64,000 bases of DNA. Origin: Candidatus Rifleibacteriota bacterium (GTDB taxonomy: Bacteria > Muiribacteriota > Ozemobacteria > Ozemobacterales > Ozemobacteraceae). The stretch covers positions 1 through 64,000 of the forward strand of contig JAAYVD010000160.1 of assembly GCA_012517355.1 (NCBI GenBank). Reading direction: 5' to 3'. How positions within the stretch are numbered: position 1 is the stretch's first letter; every line of letters starts with the position of its first letter. Below, piece after piece: positions 1-7,777 of this stretch. Under the pieces are notes generated by a model that was not told the origin of the DNA, made no database searches, and saw nothing but the letters and a program-made list of their open reading frames with translations. A program made the position numbers and the translations under genes.

Positions 1-60
1 GGCCGCCCCGCCCCCCACGGATGGGGAAGTGGGCGGCCGGCGCCAGGATGGCGCCTCCCC
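1..60. repeat. Solitary copy of a 60-bp GC-rich repeat
   Basis: This stretch matches, with a few changes, the 60-bp unit found in tandem at about 3545-3686 (shared words include GCCCCCCACGGA, GGGGAAGTGGG and GCCGGCGCCAGGA). It sits at or before the start of the large helicase gene. It would be read in a different frame from the internal copies if the gene began at the GTG at 29. Confidence 0.7.
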
Positions 61-85
61 GGACCGGGGGGCGCGGCCGCCGGGA

Positions 86-3000
86 ATGGAGCATGGGTCC
101 GGGCCGTTCCTTCCCCTGCCCCCCGGCCTCGTGCCCGCCGGACCGCCGCCCGGGCCGGAAGGCCCGCCCGCCGCCGAGGCGCGGGACCACCCCCGCCTGC
201 TCGCCTGGAAGGCCCGCCTGCTCGACCTGACGCTGCGCAACCGGCTCCTCAACTTCCGGCCGTCGCGCGAACGGACCATCCCGCTCGCGCTCGACGATCT
301 GCCCGGGCTCGAGGACCTGGTGGCGGCCGGCCACGACCTGGTCCTCGAACCGCTGGTGGCCGGGTCGGCCGACGATCCGCGGGCGCCCGCCCTGGTGCGC
401 GAGCTGGGCGGGGAGGAGCAGTTCCGCCAGGAGTGCCGGCGGCTGCTGGCCCAGCGGCGGGTCCTGACCGGGCTGAACGAGGCGGACCTGGATCGCCGGG
501 TGCGGGCGGTGTTCCGGCAGGCCCGCGGCGAACTCGAGGAGACGGGTGCCTCGACGCTGTTCCTCGCCCTCGGCTTCCTGCGCTGGTTCGAGTCGGCCTC
601 CTCTGAAGAGGAGATGCTCGCCCCGATCCTGCTCTACCCCGTCGAGGTGGTCCGGCCCTCGCCGCGGGCGCGGCCGGTGATGCGCCTGCGCGACGACGAA
701 CCGCGGCTGAACGACACCCTGCTGGAGAAGCTGCGCCTGTCGTTCGGCCTCGATTTCTCGGATCTGCAGACCCTGCCGGTCGATGAGTCGGGGATCGACC
801 TGGGCCGGGTGCTGGCCACCCTGCGCTCGGTGACCGCGCGCCTCCCCCGGTTCGACGTGCTCGACCGGGCCGTGCTCAGCTTCTTTTCGTTTTCCAAGTT
901 CCTGATGTGGCGCGACCTGGATGCCCACCACGCCGACCTCGCCAGGCAGCCGCTGGTGCGGCACCTGATCGAGGGGACCCCGGCCACCGGCTTCGCCGGG
1001 CAGGAGTTCCTGGCCTCCGACCGGCTCGATGCGGCCTTCGAACCCGGCCGCCCGCCCCTGGTCCTCGACGCCGACGCCAGCCAGTTGCTCGCCATCGATG
1101 CCTGCCGCCGCGGGCACACCTTCGTGCTGCAGGGGCCACCGGGCACGGGGAAATCGCAGACCATCGCCAATCTCATCGCCACCAGCGTCGCCAGTGGCAA
1201 GCGCGTGCTGTTCGTTGCCGAGAAACGGGCCGCCCTCGACGTCGTGGCCCGCCGCCTGCGCCAGGCCGGGCTCGGCGATGCCTGCCTCGAACTTCACAGC
1301 AACCGGGCCAACAAACGGGAGGTGGCCGTCGAGCTGGCCCGGGTGCTCAACCTCGCTCCGGTTCCGCCCGCCCCGCCGGCCACCGCTCTCGCCCGCGAGG
1401 TGGGACTGGCCCGCGACGAATTGAACGGGTTCGTCTCCCTCGTGCATGACCCGACCCCCCTCGGCGAATCGCTGCACCTCACCGCCGCCCGGCTGGCCGA
1501 AGCGCCGCTGCATGCCCGCCCGCCTTTCGACCTTCCCGGCGCCCTGGCCTGGGATGACGCCCGCCGCGCGGAAGCCCGCCGCCTCGTCGGGGAGCTCGCG
1601 ACCGCGGCAGCCCGGTTCGATCCCCCCGGCCAGCACCCCTTCGGCCCCTGTCGCGTGACCACCTGGACCCCCGCCGAAGCGCGGGTTCGCGACGAGGAAC
1701 TGGCGGCCCTCCACGCCGCCGCCGGCACCCTGCGCACGGCCTCGGTGGACGTCGCCGGCCGGCTGGGCCTGGCCTGGGAACCCGATCTCGACGGCGTCGG
1801 CCGCCTGGCTCGGCTGCTGGAACTGCTCGGCGAAGGCGTTCCCCCGGGCGCCGCCGGCCTGCTGGCCGACCCCGCCCGACCGGCGGCCCTGGCCGCCCTC
1901 GACACCCTGATCGCCCTCACCGCCGAACGGGATTCGCGACTGGAGCGGTTCCGGGAATGGTTCGCCGACGGGGCCCTCGGCGCCGATCTGCCGGCCCTGC
2001 GCGGGGCCTTCTTCCAGAACCGCGAGGCGTTCGCCCTCGTCCGCTGGTGGAACCTGCGCGGTCCGCGCGCCGAGCTGGCCCGCTACGCGCGGCGTGACCT
2101 GTCCGACCTGCCCCGCCTGATCGACGAACTCGACAACGGGATCCGCCTGCAGGAGCTGGCCCGTGCCATCCAGGCCCAGGAGGCCGCCCTGCTCGCCGGC
2201 CACGGCGCGGCCCTGCGGGGCAGCCTCGGCGACCAACGGTCCCTGGCCGTCCTGGCCTGCTTCCTGCGCGACTGGCCCGCCGCCGTCCAGGGGTGGCCCC
2301 GGTCCGGTCGGCAGCCCCTCGGATCGAGCGACCCTGCGGGGCCCGCCGTGACTGCGGAGCCAGGTCGGCCGGTCGGCACGACGGCGCCTGGTGAACAGCA
2401 TGGGCCGACCGGGACAGGTGGGCCCGCCGCCGCCGACACCGCAGGGCCGGCTGGTTCCCCCGCGTCGGCATGGCGCGGGCCAACCCTCCCCCTGGAGGGC
2501 GAGGCTGGCCTGACGATCCGCCTCCTTCCCGCCGCCGAGGCGGCCGCGCTCGGTCGCTCGCTGGCCGCGGCCCGGGCGGCGTTCGAGGAGGCTTGGAACC
2601 GGGTGGTGGGAACCCTCGGCGTCCAGGTCGGGGAAGCCCTGGGCCTGGAAGACTCTCCCCATCCGGCCGGGGCGGTCAGGCCCGGCGCGGTGGCCGTCCT
2701 GGCCACCACCTGGCGGAACGCCCTTCCCGACCTGCGCGACTGGGCCCGCCTGGGGGAGGTCCGGGCCCGTGCCGAGGCCGCTGGTCTCGCCGACCTGGTG
2801 GCCAGGGTCTGGACGGGCGCGTTGCCGGTGTCCGGCCTGGGCGAGGCGTTCGAAAGGGGGTTCCGGCAGAACCGGTATGAACAGGCGTGCGCTCGCGAGC
2901 CCCGCCTGGCGCGATTCTCAGGGCAAGCCCACGCACAGGTGGTCGAACGGTTCCGGGCGGGCGACCGGGAACTGCTCGAACGGACGCGGCGTGAACTGGC

Positions 3001-5698
3001 CGACGCCCTGGCCGCCCGCCGTCCGCCTCCTGGCGTGATCGTGGGCGAATCCTCCGAGACCGGCATCCTGCAGCGGGAGGCTCGCAAACGGCGCGGCCAC
3101 CTGCCCATTCGGCGCTTGCTGGAGCGGATTCCCCGCCTCCTTGGGGTGTTGAAGCCCTGCCTGCTGATGAGCCCCCTGTCGATCGCCCAGTATCTTCCTC
3201 CCACCGGCGACCCCTTCGATCTCGTCATCTTCGACGAGGCTTCGCAGATCACCGTTCCCGACGCGGTCGGCGCCATCGCCCGGGGGCGGCAGGTGATCGT
3301 CGTCGGCGACAGCCGGCAGCTGCCACCCACCACCTTCTTCGCCACCGACCTCGACGCGGCCGAGGACGCCATGGGCCTCGCCGACCCCGATCAGGGGCTG
3401 ACCCGCGACCTCGAGAGCATTCTCGAGGAGGCCGCCGCCGCCAGCGTCCCCAGCCTGTGGCTGGCCTGGCACTACCGCAGTCGCGACGAACGGCTCATCG
3501 CCTTCAGCAACCGCCACTACTACGACAACCGCCTGCAGACCTTCCCCGCCCCCCACGGACGGGGTAGTGGGGGGCCGGCGCCAGGAGGGCGCGTCCCCGG
3601 CCCCCCCGCCCCCCACGGATGGGGAAGTGGGGGGCCGGCGCCAGGAGGGCGCGTCCCCGGCCCCCCCGCCCCCCACGGACGGGGAACTGCGCCCGCCGAG
3701 CCAGAGGGGGGTGCCTCTTCCCGCCCAGGAGACCCAGCCACGGATCTGGCTGCCCGTGGCGATGCTCCTTCTCCGCCCGTCGGCTCTCTTGCCGGCCGGC
3801 CTGCCGTCCTTTCGGGGCCCGGCACGGGCAGCGGGGTCCACCTCGTGCGGGTGCCGGGGGTCTTCGAACGGGGTGGCGCCCGGGTCAACCGGGCGGAGGC
3901 CCGGGCGGTGGCCGACCTCGTGGTGGCCCACCTGCGGGACGAAGGGCAACGGGGCCTGTCCCTCGGCGTGGTGACCTTCAACCAGCCGCAACAGGACCTC
4001 ATCGAGGACCTCCTGGACGAGGCGCGGACGGCCTTTCCCGAGATCGAGCCCTATTTCGGCGAGCGGGCGGAGGAACCGGTCTTTGTCAAGAATCTGGAGA
4101 ATGTACAAGGGGACGAACGCGACGTCATGCTCTTCTCGGTGACCTACGCCCCCGACCCCACCGGCTACCTGACCATGCATTTCGGGCCCCTCAACCGGGA
4201 CGGCGGGGAACGCCGGCTGAACGTCGCCATCACCCGCGCCCGCCGCCGGCTCGTGGTGTTCACCGCCCTCGGACCCGACCAGTTCGACCTCGGCCGCACC
4301 CGCGCCCTCGGGGTCCGCCACCTGCGCGACTTCCTGCGGTATGCCGCCGATCCCACCGCGGGAGGGGGGATCGCCGCGCCGGCCCCCGGCCCCGCGCCGG
4401 CCCCCCGCCCGGGTGCGGCCCCCGCTCCAGGAACCGCTGCGGCCGGCCCGGGGACGGGCCCGGCGACCAGCCCCTGGCCGCCGGAAGCCCCCCCCGCCGT
4501 CGCCACGCCGCCCCTGGCCGGGCAGCCGCCCCCGCTCTCGCCCCTGGTCGATCAGATCGCGGACTTCCTGCAGGCCGGGGGATGGCCCTCCCGGCGGGGC
4601 GTCGGCTTCTCCCGGTACCGCCTCGACCTCGAGGTCATGGACCCCGCCACGGGCGCCACCCTCCTGGGGATCGAAACCGACGGCCCCGCCTATGCCGCCG
4701 CCGCCACCGCCCGCGACCGCGACCGGCTGCGACCCGAGGTCATGGCCGGGCTCGGATGGCGCCTGCACCGGATCCACGTGCTCGACTGGCTGCACGACCG
4801 GGCGGGCGAGGAACGTCGCCTGCGCCTGGCCCTGGCGGACGCCGCCGCCGCCGGCCCCGTTCTCCGGGAACCCGGGGCGAACCACCAGTGGCGCCTTCCT
4901 GCCTCCCCCGAAGATCCGGTGGACCCTGCCGCGGGCGACCCCGCTCCGGCTGGCTCCCCTCCTTCGGGGAACGCCGTGGCCGGCCCCCACGACCCTGGCT
5001 CCCTTCCGGACGGCCCCGACGCAGGGCCGCCGCCGGCCGGAGCCACGGCCGCCGCGCCCCCGCCCCTGCCGCCGTCCGACCCTCCTTCCCCAGGCGGGTC
5101 CGCCCTGCCGGCCGCTCTTGCCCTGCCCCCCTACCACGAGTTTGCCGTCGAGCCGGTCGGCACCCCCGACCAGTTCGGCCGTCCCTCCCATCGGGCCGCC
5201 GTCGGGGCCCTGCTCCTCAGGGTGCTCCAGGTCGAGGCCCCCATCCACCTCGATCTGCTGGCCCGCCGGCTGACGGCCTGCTATGGGCTCAAACGGCCGG
5301 GGTCCCGCGCCCGGGAGGTGGTCCGCCAGCTCCTGCCCGCCGCCGCGGCCGCCGGGAACTGCCGCCTCCAGGCGGACTTCGTCTGGCCGGCCGGCGGGCC
5401 GCCCACCGCCGGCCCCGGGTTCCCCCTGCCCGCCCCCCGCGGCCCCACCGGGCCCGGCGAGGTTCGCGACCCCGCGCACATCCCGCCCGAGGAGTGGGCG
5501 GGGGCCGCCCTCCTGGTCCTGCGCAGCGCGGTGGGCATCCCGGCCGAACACCTCTGGCGCGAAACCGCCCGCCTGCTCGGGTTCCGCCGCTTCTCCCCCC
5601 GCCTGCAGCCCTGGGTCGAAGCCGGGGTGACCCTGCTGGAATCCCACAACCTCGTCCACCAGGAGAACGGCCGGCTGTCCGTCGGGCGACCCCGCTGA
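86..5698 (+). CDS. DUF4011/DUF3320-type superfamily 1 DNA/RNA helicase, very large
   Basis: A 1,870-residue protein. The order is an N-terminal DUF4011-like segment (LLDLTLRNRLLNF near residue 48), Walker A GPPGTGKSQT near 350, Walker B VIFDEAS near 1047, the C-terminal helicase block with VQGDERDV and NVAITRARRRL near 1380, a Vsr/REase-like segment (GIETDGPAYA) near 1529 and a DUF3320-like tail after about 1800. Such proteins are ATP-driven nucleic-acid translocases and are often found with defence or repair genes. Here the visible neighbour is only lysA. Proline/alanine-rich linkers near 750-810, 1155-1250, 1430-1490 and 1610-1680 make it longer than usual; the second holds a 60-bp tandem repeat. 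The frame stays open to the window edge. GTG at 29 and ATG at 86 are both possible starts. ATG 86 is preferred because the upstream part is repeat sequence. Confidence 0.85.
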   Translation: MEHGSGPFLPLPPGLVPAGPPPGPEGPPAAEARDHPRLLAWKARLLDLTLRNRLLNFRPSRERTIPLALDDLPGLEDLVAAGHDLVLEPLVAGSADDPRAPALVRELGGEEQFRQECRRLLAQRRVLTGLNEADLDRRVRAVFRQARGELEETGASTLFLALGFLRWFESASSEEEMLAPILLYPVEVVRPSPRARPVMRLRDDEPRLNDTLLEKLRLSFGLDFSDLQTLPVDESGIDLGRVLATLRSVTARLPRFDVLDRAVLSFFSFSKFLMWRDLDAHHADLARQPLVRHLIEGTPATGFAGQEFLASDRLDAAFEPGRPPLVLDADASQLLAIDACRRGHTFVLQGPPGTGKSQTIANLIATSVASGKRVLFVAEKRAALDVVARRLRQAGLGDACLELHSNRANKREVAVELARVLNLAPVPPAPPATALAREVGLARDELNGFVSLVHDPTPLGESLHLTAARLAEAPLHARPPFDLPGALAWDDARRAEARRLVGELATAAARFDPPGQHPFGPCRVTTWTPAEARVRDEELAALHAAAGTLRTASVDVAGRLGLAWEPDLDGVGRLARLLELLGEGVPPGAAGLLADPARPAALAALDTLIALTAERDSRLERFREWFADGALGADLPALRGAFFQNREAFALVRWWNLRGPRAELARYARRDLSDLPRLIDELDNGIRLQELARAIQAQEAALLAGHGAALRGSLGDQRSLAVLACFLRDWPAAVQGWPRSGRQPLGSSDPAGPAVTAEPGRPVGTTAPGEQHGPTGTGGPAAADTAGPAGSPASAWRGPTLPLEGEAGLTIRLLPAAEAAALGRSLAAARAAFEEAWNRVVGTLGVQVGEALGLEDSPHPAGAVRPGAVAVLATTWRNALPDLRDWARLGEVRARAEAAGLADLVARVWTGALPVSGLGEAFERGFRQNRYEQACAREPRLARFSGQAHAQVVERFRAGDRELLERTRRELADALAARRPPPGVIVGESSETGILQREARKRRGHLPIRRLLERIPRLLGVLKPCLLMSPLSIAQYLPPTGDPFDLVIFDEASQITVPDAVGAIARGRQVIVVGDSRQLPPTTFFATDLDAAEDAMGLADPDQGLTRDLESILEEAAAASVPSLWLAWHYRSRDERLIAFSNRHYYDNRLQTFPAPHGRGSGGPAPGGRVPGPPAPHGWGSGGPAPGGRVPGPPAPHGRGTAPAEPEGGASSRPGDPATDLAARGDAPSPPVGSLAGRPAVLSGPGTGSGVHLVRVPGVFERGGARVNRAEARAVADLVVAHLRDEGQRGLSLGVVTFNQPQQDLIEDLLDEARTAFPEIEPYFGERAEEPVFVKNLENVQGDERDVMLFSVTYAPDPTGYLTMHFGPLNRDGGERRLNVAITRARRRLVVFTALGPDQFDLGRTRALGVRHLRDFLRYAADPTAGGGIAAPAPGPAPAPRPGAAPAPGTAAAGPGTGPATSPWPPEAPPAVATPPLAGQPPPLSPLVDQIADFLQAGGWPSRRGVGFSRYRLDLEVMDPATGATLLGIETDGPAYAAAATARDRDRLRPEVMAGLGWRLHRIHVLDWLHDRAGEERRLRLALADAAAAGPVLREPGANHQWRLPASPEDPVDPAAGDPAPAGSPPSGNAVAGPHDPGSLPDGPDAGPPPAGATAAAPPPLPPSDPPSPGGSALPAALALPPYHEFAVEPVGTPDQFGRPSHRAAVGALLLRVLQVEAPIHLDLLARRLTACYGLKRPGSRAREVVRQLLPAAAAAGNCRLQADFVWPAGGPPTAGPGFPLPAPRGPTGPGEVRDPAHIPPEEWAGAALLVLRSAVGIPAEHLWRETARLLGFRRFSPRLQPWVEAGVTLLESHNLVHQENGRLSVGRPR
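3545..3686. repeat. 60-bp in-frame tandem repeat inside the helicase gene
   Basis: Two full units plus a partial third with a period of exactly 60 bp, nearly identical to each other. Each unit encodes 20 residues of the APHGRGSGGPAPGG type, so the reading frame is kept. The array lies between the two C-terminal helicase motif blocks, after NRLQTFP and before VHLVRVPG, where a loop is expected. A further copy is at 1-60. Confidence 0.9.
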
Positions 5699-5749
5699 CC
5701 TCCTCCCTCTTCCTTCGCCAGCGGCCTCCGCCGGCGCCCTCCCCCGGAA

Positions 5750-5778
5750 TTGTGGAAGAGGGGAAGTTGGGGTAGACT
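5750..5778 (+). promoter_or_regulatory. Possible sigma-70 promoter for lysA
   Basis: TTGTGG (5750-5755) and TAGACT (5773-5778) are separated by 17 bp, about 45 bp before the lysA start. The -35 match is weak, so this is tentative. Confidence 0.35.
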
Positions 5779-5822
5779 GCCGACCACCCATCCTGGCAAT
5801 CCGCCCTCGAGAGGTCTTCTGC

Positions 5823-7136
5823 ATGTCCCATCTCAGCCACCTGGAACAATACGAGATCCGCGACCGGAAGCTGTTCTTCGCCGGGGTCGACACCACCGGG
5901 CTGGCCCGGCAGTTCGGCACGCCGCTGTGGGTGCTCAGCGAAGACCTGGTGCGGGAAAAATGCCGCCGCTACGTAGGCTCGTTCGCCCGCCTGGGCGTGC
6001 CTGCCACGGTGGCCTACGCGGGCAAGGCGTTCCTGACCACGGGCTTCTGCGGCCTGCTGAAGAACGAAGGCATGGGGCTCGACGTCTGCTCCGGGGGCGA
6101 GCTGGCCACCGCGCGGGCGGCCGGCTTCCCGATGGACCGCGTGATCTTCCATGGCAACAACAAGACGGCCGAGGAGATCGAACAGGCCCTCGACGCCGGA
6201 GTGGCCCGGTTCGTCGTCGACAACCTGCACGAACTGCGCCTGCTGAACGACCTGGCCGGCCGCGCCCACCGCCGCCAGGCCGTCTTCTTCCGCGTCACGC
6301 CCGGCGTCAACACCCACACGCACTCCTTCGTCCAGACCGGCCACCTCGACACCAAGTTCGGGTTCGGCATCGAGAACGGCGCGGCCGAGGATGCCATCCG
6401 GCTGACCGCCTCGCTGCCCAACATCCGGCTGGTCGGGCTGCACTGCCACATCGGCTCGCAGCTGTTCGACCTGTCCTGCTTCCGGGCCGCGGTCGATATC
6501 GTTCTCGGGTTCCAGAACCGCCTCCGCGAGTTCTTCCCCGCCCACGACTGGGAACTGGACCTCGGCGGCGGGCTCGGCATCCGCTATACGAGCGAGGATT
6601 TCCCACCGCCCATCGAGTTGTATGTGGAAACCCTCGTGCAGGCGGTGCGCGCCAGGACCACCGCCCTCGGTCTGCCCATGCCGGCCCTGTGGATCGAGCC
6701 CGGCCGGTCGGTCGTCGCCCCCGCCGGCCTGACCCTCTACACCGTGGGGGCCGTCAAGCCCATTCCCGGCATCCGCACCTACGTCGCGGTCGACGGCTCG
6801 ATGGCCGACCACCCCCGCACCGCGCTCTACGGAGCGGTCTACTCGGCCGTCCTGGCCAACAAGGCCGATCGCCACCCGGTGGGCACCTTCGCCGTGGCGG
6901 GGAAGGCCTGCGAAAGCGGCGACATGATCATCCACCAGGCCCTGCTGGCCGACCCCGAGCCAGGTGACCTGCTCGCCGTCTTCTGCACCGGCGCCTACCA
7001 TTACTCCATGAGCTCGAACTACAACCGGCTGCGGCGGCCGGCCGTGGTCGGCCTGTCCGGGGGCGAAGCCCGCCTGCTGGTCCGGCGCGAAACCTACGAG
7101 GACCTTCTGCGCCACGACCTCGATCCGTATGCGTGA
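5823..7136 (+). CDS. lysA: Diaminopimelate decarboxylase
   Basis: A 437-residue PLP-dependent fold-type III decarboxylase converting meso-diaminopimelate to L-lysine, the last step of lysine synthesis. Visible family motifs are VAYAGKAF with the PLP lysine at 68, FHGNNKT, GLHCHIGSQL, DLGGGLGIRY, EPGRSVVAPAG, the KACESGD catalytic-cysteine segment and GAYHYSMSSNYN near the C-terminus. Length is normal for LysA. The ATG at 5823 follows GAGAGGTCTTCTGC, a moderate ribosome site. The stop overlaps the following Nudix gene by 8 bp, so the two are probably co-translated. Confidence 0.95.
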   Translation: MSHLSHLEQYEIRDRKLFFAGVDTTGLARQFGTPLWVLSEDLVREKCRRYVGSFARLGVPATVAYAGKAFLTTGFCGLLKNEGMGLDVCSGGELATARAAGFPMDRVIFHGNNKTAEEIEQALDAGVARFVVDNLHELRLLNDLAGRAHRRQAVFFRVTPGVNTHTHSFVQTGHLDTKFGFGIENGAAEDAIRLTASLPNIRLVGLHCHIGSQLFDLSCFRAAVDIVLGFQNRLREFFPAHDWELDLGGGLGIRYTSEDFPPPIELYVETLVQAVRARTTALGLPMPALWIEPGRSVVAPAGLTLYTVGAVKPIPGIRTYVAVDGSMADHPRTALYGAVYSAVLANKADRHPVGTFAVAGKACESGDMIIHQALLADPEPGDLLAVFCTGAYHYSMSSNYNRLRRPAVVGLSGGEARLLVRRETYEDLLRHDLDPYA

Positions 7137-7740
7137 GCGCACCGCACGGCAGGGAGCCGCGGGGCAGGGCCGCCGGCCGCTCGCGGCCGCCCCGGACGGA
7201 CCCTCGGTCACCACGGCCGATGGCCGCCGCCGGTTTCCCTGCTTCCCGGCCGCGGTCGTGGTGTTTCTGGTCAACGAGCGCGAGGAGTTCCTGCTGCTGG
7301 CCCATCCCGCCCGCCACGGTTGGGAGGTGATCAACGGAGGCCTCGACGCCGGTCTGACCATCCTCGACGGGGCCCTGAAGGAGACCCGCGAGGAGGCCGG
7401 GCCGCAGGTGAAGGCCCGGCCCATCGGGGTGGTCCACGCTTCCAGCTTCCATTACGACGAGAACGTCCGGTTCATGATCAGCGTCAGCTACGTGATGGCC
7501 TACGAAGGAGGCCCCATCGAGCCAGGCGACGACATGGCCGGCAGCCGGTTCCGCTGGGCCGGCCTGGCCGAACTCGAATCTGGCGCGATTCCCCTGCTTG
7601 TTCCCACCACCGGCCCCTGGCTGTTCCGCCGCGCCCTCGAGGTCTTCCGCCTCTGGCAGGATCGCCGCGACGACCCCCTGCAGCGCGATCTCACGACGCT
7701 CGTCCCCAACAAATACACCATCCGGAAGGATCGCGCCTGA
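7129..7740 (+). CDS. Nudix hydrolase-like protein with a degenerate Nudix box
   Basis: A 203-residue Nudix-fold protein. The box region near residue 78 reads GGLDAG...LKETREEAG. The metal-binding EE pair and the preceding E are kept, but the canonical Glu at box position 7 is Leu and the Arg at position 15 is Lys. Family members cleave nucleoside-diphosphate-linked substrates. The substrate here cannot be read from sequence, and activity may be altered. The first 35 residues are poorly conserved-looking and basic. The gene overlaps the end of lysA by 8 bp and is followed within 40 bp by the phosphatase gene, so lysA, this gene and possibly the next are one transcript. Confidence 0.8.
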   Translation: MRERTARQGAAGQGRRPLAAAPDGPSVTTADGRRRFPCFPAAVVVFLVNEREEFLLLAHPARHGWEVINGGLDAGLTILDGALKETREEAGPQVKARPIGVVHASSFHYDENVRFMISVSYVMAYEGGPIEPGDDMAGSRFRWAGLAELESGAIPLLVPTTGPWLFRRALEVFRLWQDRRDDPLQRDLTTLVPNKYTIRKDRA

Positions 7741-7777
7741 CCTTCTTTCCCGACCCGCTTTCCTGGAGCTCGTTCCC

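Noticed and set aside
3545-3686. Tandem units considered as a CRISPR array
   Set aside because: The units are contiguous with no unique spacers and lie inside a coding frame.
2918-5920. Long minus-strand frame opposite the helicase, about 1,000 residues
   Set aside because: Gly/Val-rich composition without domains, antisense to a clear helicase; typical of GC-rich genes read backwards.
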